Shown here piece after piece: positions 54,526-64,000 of a DNA stretch of 64,000 nucleotides (positions are counted from its first letter, which is position 1; every line of letters starts with the position of its first letter). Below the pieces are notes generated by a model. It did not search any database. It had not been told where the DNA came from and worked only from the letters and a program-made list of their open reading frames with translations. The stretch comes from Catenaria anguillulae PL171 (lineage: Eukaryota; Blastocladiomycota; Blastocladiomycetes; Blastocladiales; Catenariaceae). The translations under genes were made by a program, and so were the position numbers. The DNA is taken from positions 1 to 64,000 of the forward strand of contig MCFL01000124.1 in assembly GCA_002102555.1 (NCBI GenBank), given 5' to 3'.

Positions 54526-55025
54526 GCAAGAAGATGTTGAATGCAATGAGATGTCTACCGCTTCGTGAGATTGCCGACAAGGTGGACTGCGATTATGTGA
54601 TTCTTGAATTCTATGATTTCGTTTGTGTCTCAGTATGATGTTGTGAAAAGTTGTCGGGAATGCCGTACATCCGCCCTAGTGCATGCATCATTCTAGAGAT
54701 CTGTATTCATTGGTCTCAAATTGTACACCTGTTGGGACATGAAAAATAGAGGTGGGAAAACGAAATGTGGGTTTGGGCATCGGATTGCGTGCAATAGTGA
54801 CGACAGGAGGAAATCAACGGGCGAGCAGGGATGTAGGGCGAGGATGCGGTTGAATGCAAGCGGGACACTGGGACGGATCAATCAAGCACAGGTCGGTGCA
54901 AAGGGATGATAGGGGCCAGGTCTGTTGAAGAAGCGTGTGGGAAGAATGACCAAGAACAGAATGGAGCAAAGCTCTACCGCAGGTTGGACGGCGACGACGC
55001 AAATTGAACATCCTCATCGTCGTCA
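54526..55025. other. 3' intergenic region between convergent genes
   Basis: 500 bases; no coding sequence supported. Terminators or poly(A) sites of both neighbours are expected here. Confidence 0.5.
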
Positions 55026-57406
55026 TCATCTTGGTTTATCTGGGGCGGCGGCACCAGCTTCTCCACGGGCGCCTTTGGAGCACGGCGCAAGTTTAGGCAA
55101 CGCAATGGGCCGTCCTTGATGATCGGTCGGCTGCCAACCGCCTCCCATTGGGGTGGGCGTGTGCCCGGGGCTGCGAGACACGGGCACAGACACGTAAACG
55201 TCGTCATCGGCAGCGTTGTTCGGCGATGCGGCCCGGGCAGGAGCGGCGGAAGCCGCCTTGGGTGCTTGCGGAGGGCTCATGGGTGCTGATACAGCAGGAG
55301 GAGATGCGGCCGTGGTGGGTATTGAGAGTAGCCGGCGTAGGTGGATTGGTATTGTTGCTGCTGATCTTGCTGCTGCTGCTGCGCGTACTGGTCGTACATG
55401 GGTTGGATTGTTGCTGGTACTGTTGTAGGCCCCGCCGTATGCACCGCCGGAATGGGGCGGGGCGTATTGCTGTTGCGACGGAGCCGACATGGGGATCTGT
55501 GCGACAGACGCTGTTGGTGCAGGCAGGTAGGCGATTGTTGCAGGGTTTGCGTTGGGTAGACTGGCATTGGCTGCGATGCGGGAGGCATTGGGCGAGCCAT
55601 GGGAATGGTGGACGAAGCGGCGGCCGGAGCTGCGTAGCGAGGACCAGGCTGCTGGCCGGGTCGTCGTACTTACCGTCCATGAGGCCCGTGAATTGACGTG
55701 CATTGGCCTTGCGGCGAGACCGAACTCGGCGAAGTGCAAACTGATTGGAAAAACTGACAACACGGCACAAAGTCAGGTTTTGACACACTGCCTGCAAGAT
55801 CGTGAAAACAAGCGGGCAAGTGCAAACGTACGACGCCAGCAACCAAGACCACAAGCGATGCGCCCGCTACGATAGCGATAATCGCAGGCAAAGGAAGCCC
55901 GGCGGATGAATCGGGTGGGGAAACATTGTCGCTTGTCCCGCCACCAGAGAGGCCCTCTTCGTCGGGCTTGGCTTGCACAAGGGCAGCTCCACGGCCGAGA
56001 CCTTGAGCTTGGAACTTGGTCGTCCTGTGCATAGTGTCAGCGGGGTCCAGTCAGAACAGGGGATAAAATCAAGTGAGGATGAGCCCAGGTTGGGCGCGCA
56101 CCATTCAAACTCGAGGCCAGAGCCGTTTGGCTTTACCTTGAGCATGTTGAGGAAACGGATTTGTGTGCCTCGGGCTGCATTACAAGAGAGCAACAGTGAG
56201 CGGGGCATACTGTGGACGATCAGAGGACATGACGGGGGAGTAACGAACCCATTGGTCACCACCAAAGCACATGATAGTGTCGTCAACAAGAACAGCAGAG
56301 AATCGTCCAAAGCCAGACGGTCCAGAGCCAGTCACGCGGCCCGGGGATATGGTGTTGGATTGCAAATCGAGAACCTCGATGATCGGCTGGCCGTCACCAA
56401 TGAAAATGGCAAAACGCATTGCCTGATCCACGCTCAGAATAGATGATGACTTGGTGCTCGTCACGGCCAAGACGAAGTGAAGGGAGCTGTCGGAGCGAGC
56501 ATGGGGTCAGCTGGGTACGCCTGGAAAGTGGACGGGCGCCATGTGAGCGGCTCATGAAGCATACAGTACCTGCTCCAAGAACGAGTCGCAATGTTGACCA
56601 GACGGACATCCTCAACCGTTTCCTCACCACCAGACAAGAGAATGTGTCACGCTCGACACGGACAATTCGTCCAAGAGCATTCACGCCGGGCGCGTCGCCA
56701 TTTGCGGACACAGACCGAATGTCACCATTCTACCCCGTCAAAGCAGAAAAAATGAGCCGGGATGGGCAAGGAAGGCGGTTAATCAAGAGATGAACGGTCA
56801 AGACGTAACAAACCTTGCTCATAACGGACAATGTCGCAATTTTGTTGGCTTGAGCTTCATCGTAGCCACCATACCAAGCAATCATTGGCTCGCCCCAAAC
56901 AGCCGGCTTGACCAGACTTTGAAAACGTGAGGTCAGAAGCGCCAAGTGACAGCCCGGGCGTGGTAGGGATCATGGCCTTTTCAACAGTCTTGAGCGTCGT
57001 TGGCTTGGAGACAGATGCATCGATAGCAGCACTCGTCGGAAACGAGTACTGGATAATGTCGGTGTTGACGTCGGCGGGCGTGCGCAGGCCACCAACAAGC
57101 AGCACCTGGTAGGTCTGGCCAAGGAATCGTGCCAGACCAATGGAGCTGCTTGGGTCAGCTTGGTCGGAACTGGCGGAGGCGAACAAATTTGGGTTGCGAG
57201 GATGCCGAAGACACATCGAAATCTTTGCTAACATCCATGATCCAAGCGTCGGTGAGGCAGAATCTGCATTGCGGCCGCTTTGCCCCCAAAGATGGCGATC
57301 GCTGCGTGCCCGCCATGTGGGCCACGGCGGCATTCCACACTCGAGCATCAGGGACCTGGCCGGCGGCCGGTGGCGGGCCAAGAATCGCCGCCGAGAGCAG
57401 GGACAT
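55026..57406 (-). CDS. kelch-like type I membrane protein with Gln/Pro-rich cytosolic tail
   Basis: A spliced gene of about nine exons; boundaries are approximate. The N-terminus (MSLLSAAILGPPPAAGQVP) looks like a signal peptide. The ectodomain pieces fit kelch/galactose-oxidase-type blades: FLGQTYQVLLVGGLRTPADV, PMIAWYGGYDEAQANKIATL, GPSGFGRFSAVLVDDTIMCF-GGDQW. A single span follows (LPLPAIIAIVAGASLVVLVA), then a basic stop-transfer (RRVRSRRKANARQF) and a long tail rich in Pro, Gln, Tyr and Ala (QQQYAPPHSGGAYGGAYN; VYVSVPVSRSPGHTP). This is a common fungal cell-surface architecture, perhaps for wall sensing or adhesion. Donors inside include gtacgt types. Confidence 0.6.
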
Positions 57407-58550
57407 GGCCGTCAGCCAAGCAGAAGGCCCAGCGGCGACGAATGCATGCGGTTTAGCATGGGGATGGTGGTTCGAGTCGGGCTGTTGGGTCAGAAGCGTT
57501 CAGTTGCCGGGAGCTGTTCTCGTCACGGGCGAGTCAATATTGTTGCATTGGAAATGAGGCCAGCGTTCTTTGAATGAATGATGGCGATGGTAATGGGCAT
57601 GATAAGAGCCATCTGCCGCTCTGATCAACAAGGTCAGGCAAAGCTAGGCAAAGCTCCACCCACATGGACATGAGCCTGATGATTCCGCCCAACCCTGCCG
57701 TCTGTCCTTCTTCGCCTTTGCCGACATGCCTTCCGCTTCCAACATAGGCTTCAATTCATGTATTCTCACGTCGTCCTTCGTTCGTTGGCGCACAAACTTG
57801 GCACCACCCAACACATGCAGTCGTCTCTGCGCGACTGGATCAAGGTGGCTTCACTTGTTCACAATCGAAAAGTGAATGCATGAGCCAAGATCATGTCTCA
57901 CCATCACTCTTTCCAGCCCATTCCGACTGGTTTTCCGGTGATGAAGAGAATGACGCACCGCTTGCAATTGATGTCGCCAGCCGCAGCAGCGCCCGAAAAG
58001 CAATGTGCCCTTTCCTGAAAATACTCGGTGAATTATTTTCAGGCGAAAGCCTGTCAAGCGTCAAGACGCCGAAAACCTGTCTCACCTTGCGTACCGAAAA
58101 GTTCAGCTCCCTCAGCCTTGGTCTGTTTCCAGTTTACCAGCAGGTCTGTTTCTGACAGGCAGGTGGTGAACAAAGAGCCCAGTGATTCAAGGAGTGGCGG
58201 CCGATAAAAAACGGATTGGCCATAAGTAGGCACTGCTCCCTGCTTCGACATCCGCTCTTCGTAATCTCGTCGCCCGAAGTTGCTTTCAATGCACATCTGA
58301 AGCTCTGAACTCGAGAAACTCGCCTCTTGCTCTCCTGCTCCTGCCAGACCTGTCCTCTTCAGATCCTGCACGACTCCGCCAAGCAACCCTCGAGCAATCC
58401 CGTCCATAGACTTCACCATAGACTGCCCCTTCGGCACTTTTAGACTCGACAACACCACTGTTGAAGGCATCTTTGCCATCGCCCTTGCAACCCTCCGCCG
58501 CCGCTTGCACTTCATCCATCACCTTCCGCACAGCGACTTTCTTCGCCAAC
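57407..58550. other. intergenic region between divergent genes
   Basis: 1.1 kb upstream of both the kelch-like gene (-) and chitin synthase (+). Short open frames (57880..58155 plus; 58515..58054 minus) lack convincing features. Promoters of both genes expected. Confidence 0.45.
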
Positions 58551-61500
58551 ATGTCTGACCTCACCAACGGTGGCAGCGAAGAGCGCTTTGAAGATCTCAT
58601 CGCCAACCCTTTGGTGCGTTCTTTTTTCCTTGGCGGCGAGCGCCACTGTATCCCATTCTGACATTTTAGCGTCCTCACAGACTGGAACGATGGTGGTAAC
58701 CGGGGTCCCAAGAACATTGATAACCTCCCCGCCTGGGCCTTGATTGTCCTGCAGGTTGTGTTTTACTCGCTGCTCGCCTTCATTCTGCTCTACTTTGTCT
58801 CGCATTGGATTTTCCATTCGTACGTTGTATTGGCCGCCTCGCCCGATAATCGGAATTGCCTCTTTCTGACCGTTTTTTTTATTCGCCGATATAGATGGAG
58901 TTATGCCAACGTCTTCAATATCGGGCTCACCAAGCGCCGCAAGCCGGGCGCATCATGGTCCGACAGGTGGATTTCGGCTCTGGCCGTCTTCATGTGGATT
59001 TTGTACACCGTTTACATGGTTGGGTTCGTTTACGGTACGGTTCCGAAGTCGCCTCCACCGTCTCCGAGTTGTGCTGCCATCATCAACCTGCTCACCATTG
59101 CCACCTCACAGCCACCGTCGGCATGTTCCAATTTGCGCGTACTACAAGAGCATGCTCGCCATCATGCCCGTCAAGGACGCCAACTTCATCAGCATGGTGC
59201 TCTGGGTCTACTTTGGCATGAGTATCTTCCCGCTGGTTATCAACATTGTCATGGCCTTGACCAAGCTCACGCTGGACTCGATTCGCAACATGCGTGTCCG
59301 CAACGACTTCAAGGAGCGTGTCAACTCGTTTGTCAACGAGTACCGTGACTACTGCTCGTTCACTCAAGCCGCGCCGACCTCGACCGACCCCAAGCACCAA
59401 GCCCCCATCATTCCCCACTCGTCGGCACCCCTTCCGGGCGTTGAGCAGTCTCACAACCTTCCCATGGTGACGATTCTCTTGCCCGTGTACAATGAGCCCT
59501 TGCCCAACCTGATGGTATGTTGCACTCAACCAATCGCGGGTTGGGTGATCTCGATTTCTGACATTGTACTGCGAAACAGGGTGCTCTGAACGGCTTGGCT
59601 GCTTCCGACTACCCTCGCCTCAAGATCTACGTCGGCTTTGACAATTACGATGTTGAAACGACCTTCTTCAGTTTTGGTACGTCCCGCTATCTATGGGTGT
59701 CTCGCGACTTGTCGTGAACGCTTGATTCACCCTGTTTTATTTTTTTTTTTGTCCACAATAGCCGTCTGTTGACTGGTGTCCCGCTTAAGGCAACTTTGCC
59801 TCGTCGCCGCGGTGCACCCATGTCCCCCACGTCACCCATTACCAACGAGGATTTGAGTGAGACCGTGGATTTGCGCTCGGACATGGGCCGCAAGGCTCTC
59901 AAGTATAACGGCTTTGACCAAATTGTTGCCTCAGGTGGCGCCTCGCCATCGATGCGTGGATTCGACCCCAACTCGCCTCGCATGTCGCCCGCGTACGCAA
60001 CCCCGATCCCGCCCTCGCCTGCTGGCAGCTTTGGTTACGGATACGACAATGAAGACATGGGACTTGACTTTGATGCCGAGAATTGCCCCGACGAGTACAC
60101 TCTCGAGTACCGTGGCGTCCGTTTCTCCATCTTCCGTTTCCCGCACAGCGGCAAATTGGGCACCCAACGCGCCATGTTTGAAAAACTGCAAGCCGAAATT
60201 GCCGCCGAGAGTGCCGCAACCGGGGCACCGGAAGAACAGCTCGCGCCCATGGTGCTCTTTATGGATTCCGACACAGCTATCATGTGCGTAGCGTTCGTTT
60301 CCTACTTTCCGTCCACCCAGAAGTCTTTCTGACCGAAAATCTCGCAACTACTTCCCAGGCCCAACACGGTTTCGCAGATGGTTTCCGAGTTGCAAAGGAG
60401 TCCCAAGACCAAGGCTTGCACCGGTTTCGTCGTTTCTCGGTTCGTTGTCCTTTGCTGTTCCCTCACCTGTTATCGTCATAAACATTGTCTGACCCTTGCA
60501 ACAAATCGGTACATAGCAACCAAGACAGTTTCAACGTTTGGCGAATCATGCAGGACGCCGAGTACATCGAGTCCATGATTTTCCGTAACGCCGAAGGTAC
60601 CTTTCGCAGCCCACCTCATCGTGTGTCTGTTCACTTTGCTTACCAACTTGGTCTTTTCACCCGATTAGCCATCATGGGTGCCGTGACCTGCTTGCCTGGT
60701 GTCTTGACCATGTTCCGTTACCCCGTCCTCTGCGACGTTGCACCCGACTACTTCTATCAGTCCGAGGGTATCAACACCACCTTTGACTTTTGCCAACGCT
60801 ACCTCGGCGAGGATCGCTTCATGACCCATTTGCTCATGGAGAAGGTACATACTGTCCATCATTTTTCAAGTATTCCATGTGCTCACACGTCCGCTGCCCC
60901 AATGACAGCCTGGAACCCACACACTCGGATTCAGTACCGCCGCCGTTTGCAAGGTATGCCGCTCGTTCATCTCACCTTTCGTCTTCAAACTCCGTTTCTG
61001 ACCAGGTTCAACTTTCTCATGTGCACAGACCGAAGCGCCCGGCGATTTTTACACCCTGCTCCGCCAACGCCGTCGCTGGTTCTTGGGCACCATCTCGAAC
61101 GAAATTGTCATGTTGTGCACGCCGCAATTTTGGGTCAAGTTCCCTTTGCTCATGCTTACCAAGTTTTTCATGATCCTCAAAGTCGGCGGTGCCATCACGT
61201 ACCTTGTCCTCATGGAGTTGATTTTCGCCGCCATCTTTGATTCAGTCAAGCCCGAAGCATTCATTTGGTTGATGGCCATTGTGGTCCCCAACTGGTTGTT
61301 TGTCACGGTCTGGGCCATCAAAGAACGTCGTCTCAAGTCAGTGATGATCTTCGTACGTTGTTCATTTTTCGACCTGCCTTCTTCGCATCTTGCACATGAA
61401 CTTATCGTCAAACCATTTGGTCTCTTTTCTTGTAGCCGCTTTACTTCTGGTGGAACCCGTTCTTCACCTTGGTTCTGCTCATGTACTCGTTCATGACTGT

Positions 61501-61639
61501 TCGTGAGCGGACATGGGGTGGCCCTCGTGCCGCTGCTGGCGGTGATGCAGACGGCCACGACGAAAAGAAGGAAGACGAGGGCCAGGGGCACGAGCTGGAT
61601 GAGGTTGTCGCTGACAAGCCCATGTATGTCCGTGCATGA
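58551..61639 (+). CDS. chitin synthase (GT2 family)
   Basis: About eleven exons from MSDLTNGGSEERFEDLIANP to a stop at 61637..61639; boundaries are approximate. Three N-terminal spans (e.g. LIVLQVVFYSLLAFILLYFV; WISALAVFMWILYTVYMVGF; ISMVLWVYFGMSIFPLVINI) precede the GT2 domain. Catalytic motifs are VTILLPVYNEP, the DxD-like VLFMDSDTAI, GEDRFMTHLLM, and QRRRWFLGTISNE (QRRRW). Three or more C-terminal spans follow (FMILKVGGAITYLVLMELIF and PLYFWWNPFFTLVLLMYSF), then an acidic tail. The enzyme polymerises UDP-GlcNAc into chitin at the plasma membrane. A ~140-residue Ser/Pro-rich insert separates the first GT2 strand from DxD. It has no myosin head. Its presence is the strongest fungal marker in the window. 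Confidence 0.88.
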
Positions 61640-61928
61640 GCGGGCATTGGATCCGTACACCTGAGTCTTGATCGGTTCTTGGTTAGTTATTGTATTTCTT
61701 GCGAACCCCTCTCTAGAGATCCAAGCTGTCAGCTTTGGTCTGGCAGTCTTGCAATGTACTTCATAATTGTCTTACACGACATTGTGTTTATTTATACTGC
61801 CGTCTTGCAACCACGTCGTTCACGGAGCCACAACAAAACTGAAACATTCTCGTGCTTGAATCGCCAGTCAACTCCACAGCGTCCACTGAACCGCCAACCT
61901 TCGTCAAACAAAAACAATCACTCCAAGT

Positions 61929-62957
61929 TCAATGACGACCGCCACGAACATCGGGAAGCCCAGCAACCTTGACCTTTTGCATGAGACTCGACGCAGCATC
62001 GTTGCCCAATGGCACAAAGATGACCTTCTGCTGTGCCTGTGCTGCCATTGTCTTGACCGTTTCAAGGTAACGCACTTGCAATGCCGCCGACGAGTTGAGC
62101 ACATCAGATGCTTTGCGCATCAGTTGGGCAGCCTGGACCTCTGCCTCCGCGGCAATGACCTTAGACCTGTACATGTGCCGAATGAATGGAAAGGGTAAGA
62201 ATCCTCCCCCGGTCACAATATTTGCTCCTATGATGAACGCAACGTACTCGCCCAAACGACGCTGTTTAGCAGCCGCGGACAAGGAATCCATGAGCTCGGC
62301 TGGCAACCGCAAGTCCTTGATCAAAATGGACTCAACCTCGGTTCCCCACTCCCTGGCTGGGCCCGAAATGATGTTTTGCACCTCATGCATGATTGTTTCT
62401 GTGTAATCGACACGAGAATGAGTGGTGGCCCATGTCCATCGTCTGTTTGTATGCAAGAGATGACACAACGTACCCCGCAACTCGATACATTCTTGCAGCG
62501 TCCTCACGCCAATAATGGTCCTCAGCGTCGTTTGCGTCCGCTCTACCAACGCTGCCTGCACGTTGCTCGTCAAAAACGTGGCAATGTACGGATCCACAAC
62601 GCGCCAGTACAAGACCGACTCGACCATGATGTTGGCATTGTCCTTAGTCATGACCGCCTGAGCCGGAATGGGAACCACTTGCAGCTTGATGTCAACGCTT
62701 TGGATCACATCCGTCATGATATTGATGCGATGCAAGCCCGGATCTACCATCTTTTGGCACTTGCCAAACCGGGAGATCAGACCAACGGTGCTCTGGTCGA
62801 CGATGCGGTACGGGTTGCTGCATGGCGTGCAGGGAAACGAGCCCATGAAGCCCAAGCACTCACCAAGGACAGTCATGAGCCCTTCGTACAGCCCGTGGGT
62901 CGCGCGCGTCACGGCAATTTCTTGAGCAAACTTGGCTTGCCTGCGAGGTGCGGTCAT
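61929..62957 (-). CDS. stomatin-like SPFH/band 7 membrane scaffold protein
   Basis: Three exons, 62957..62474, 62398..62248 and 62166..61929, join in phase (both donors gtacgt), giving 290 residues. After a short N-terminus with cysteines suited to acylation (FPCTPCSNPY) comes a complete SPFH domain: VGLISRFGKCQKMVDPGLHR, VDIKLQVVPIPAQAVMTKDN, VLYWRVVDPYIATFLTSNVQ, ALVERTQTTLRTIIGVRTLQ, VESILIKDLRLPAELMDSLS, SKVIAAEAEVQAAQLMRKAS, LQVRYLETVKTMAAQAQQKV. The order and spacing are those of fungal stomatin proteins rather than prohibitins. Such proteins oligomerise on plasma or organelle membranes and organise sterol-rich domains. An in-frame ATG at 62993 would add 12 residues. It is convergent with chitin synthase, 289 bases apart. 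Confidence 0.9.
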   Translation of the reverse strand: MTAPRRQAKFAQEIAVTRATHGLYEGLMTVLGECLGFMGSFPCTPCSNPYRIVDQSTVGLISRFGKCQKMVDPGLHRINIMTDVIQSVDIKLQVVPIPAQAVMTKDNANIMVESVLYWRVVDPYIATFLTSNVQAALVERTQTTLRTIIGVRTLQECIELRGTLCHLLHTNRRWTWATTHSRVDYTETIMHEVQNIISGPAREWGTEVESILIKDLRLPAELMDSLSAAAKQRRLGEYVAFIIGANIVTGGGFLPFPFIRHMYRSKVIAAEAEVQAAQLMRKASDVLNSSAALQVRYLETVKTMAAQAQQKVIFVPLGNDAASSLMQKVKVAGLPDVRGGRH

Positions 62958-63156
62958 GATGGCGGTGGTATTGCTCGGACTCTGTTGCAGCAAGTCAATC
63001 TATTTCTTAACAAATTATATGAAACTTTTGTCCTCTTCAATCCAAGCTATCAAACAGTAGAGGCATGACTGGCTGTTCGCAGCGGCTGTGGTCATGACGC
63101 GTGTGCGTGAGGTTGAAAGGAAGGGTTCGTCAGTGTTACACACACAACAGTCCAAA

Positions 63157-64000
63157 CTACTCCCATTCACGCAATGGCAGCGCACTGAAATCAAAATCAA
63201 CAGGCCTAGCCACCACCGATTCGAGTGACACAATCGTCACATCTCGTTGAATCTCACCAGGTGGCCTCAACGTCACTCCCACTGCTGCGGTTAGAAACTC
63301 TACCGTAATCTCACACAGCACCAGGATATGTGTAACATTTGGGATTCGAACACGAGCGAGGGACTTGAGATCCATGTCGCTTTGAATGAGCGCGACCCTG
63401 GCTGCATCTTGCGCACGGGCCGCGGCGATCAAGAATTTCATGGCGGGATAAAGGTCGGTGAAGCTGGTAAGCGATGAAAACGATAGACCATGATGCGTGA
63501 GGGCCGCTTTGAGTGCCGAGAGTTCGGTTGGCGGGTGAATGAGGACAGTTTTGCCTGAGTCGGGACGCGCAAAGATATCGATGAGGTAGCGAGTGACAGT
63601 GAAGACGAGTGCCGACACCCACACATGCGGCCGGCTCGTCAAGCCTTGGTCAAGGGCACGCAATCGAGAGAGAATCGGAAACGGGTCCATGACCAGTACG
63701 CCTGCGTCTTTAAGCGCAGACGGGAAGCAGCAACGTGAGCATTGCACACCTTGAGCATCCGGAAAGAACACGAGCTTGGCACACTCGCCGGATTCGTCAC
63801 GCTCAAAAAGCAAATGATGGCAATGTCGGCACTTGATTTCTTCCATCGGCCGATGCTTTTCAACAATCGTATCCAACCACGCTTCCGCCTTGCACGCTGC
63901 GCGAATCCGCTCAAGCGCAAATCGACACATGTCCAACCGCTTGTACGCCTCCGACAAGGCGATCACGTCCTCACGCAACGCCATAAACTGCCGCAAAACG
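63157..64000 (-). CDS. CxxC zinc-finger protein, C-terminal part; possible SNF2/SHPRH-like helicase end
   Basis: The reading frame enters from the right edge and ends at 63157, about 280 residues. A helical start (REDVIALSEAYKRLDMCRFA) leads to two cysteine pairs, CRHCHH and CSRCC, about 30 residues apart. They could bind zinc as a small RING-like or ribbon finger. Next comes an alpha/beta region (GKTVLIHPPTELSALKAALT; DAARVALIQSDMDLKSLARV; VTHILVLCEITVEF) whose order (strand, helix, then loading of a LNLxxAxHVxxLxP-like strand) recalls the second helicase lobe of SHPRH/HLTF-type SNF2 proteins. Canonical helicase motifs V and VI are not intact. The call rests on this loose pattern, so an unrelated zinc protein is possible. 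Confidence 0.4.
   Translation of the reverse strand, partial: VLRQFMALREDVIALSEAYKRLDMCRFALERIRAACKAEAWLDTIVEKHRPMEEIKCRHCHHLLFERDESGECAKLVFFPDAQGVQCSRCCFPSALKDAGVLVMDPFPILSRLRALDQGLTSRPHVWVSALVFTVTRYLIDIFARPDSGKTVLIHPPTELSALKAALTHHGLSFSSLTSFTDLYPAMKFLIAAARAQDAARVALIQSDMDLKSLARVRIPNVTHILVLCEITVEFLTAAVGVTLRPPGEIQRDVTIVSLESVVARPVDFDFSALPLREWE

Overview
The window looks like a stretch of nuclear chromosome from a fungus, most likely an early-diverging (zoosporic, e.g. blastocladian or chytrid-grade) lineage. The reasons are a family-2 chitin synthase, two oligopeptide transporters, many short spliced introns (about 50-100 nt), dense genes on both strands, and a clear Integrator INTS11 gene, a subunit lost from the familiar Dikarya. 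The lineage call is inference; no rRNA or tRNA gene is visible to settle it.

Layout. 1-8.4 kb is ordinary gene-dense sequence: the 3' part of an F-box/LRR-like gene, a multi-pass membrane protein, a mitochondrial TACO1/YebC-type protein, and divergently from it INTS11. 8.4-20.7 kb is an accessory island. It holds two diverged copies of a ~1.7-2 kb unit carrying an ISG12/IFI6-27-like gene and an adenain-like cysteine protease (only a remnant of the protease in one copy), inverted repeats, a decayed gene, a zinc-knuckle gene, and a young Ty3/gypsy chromovirus (13541-19332) inserted into the second unit copy with a 5-bp target duplication. 20.7-23.8 kb is repeat-rich decayed sequence. 23.8-26.7 kb (+) and 34.9-38.4 kb (-) are two OPT-family transporter paralogues pointing toward each other, with 9 and 15 exons. 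Between them lies a 1323-residue two-RRM RNA-binding protein (-). 38.4-42.3 kb is again repeat-rich with at most one weak gene.

42.3-64 kb returns to dense genes: a GH16-type glycosidase (-), mitochondrial ribosomal protein bL19m (-), an unrecognised protein (+), a single-pass membrane protein (-), a helical unknown (-), an AT-hook protein (+), a kelch-like type I membrane protein (-), chitin synthase (+), a stomatin/SPFH protein (-) and, off the right edge, a CxxC zinc-finger protein that may be an SNF2/SHPRH-like C-terminus (-).

Functional threads: cell-wall work (chitin synthase, GH16), mitochondrial gene expression (TACO1, bL19m), nutrient uptake (OPT pair) and RNA processing (INTS11, RRM protein). 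Exon models were built by eye and checked for phase; where I could not fix boundaries the entry says so.
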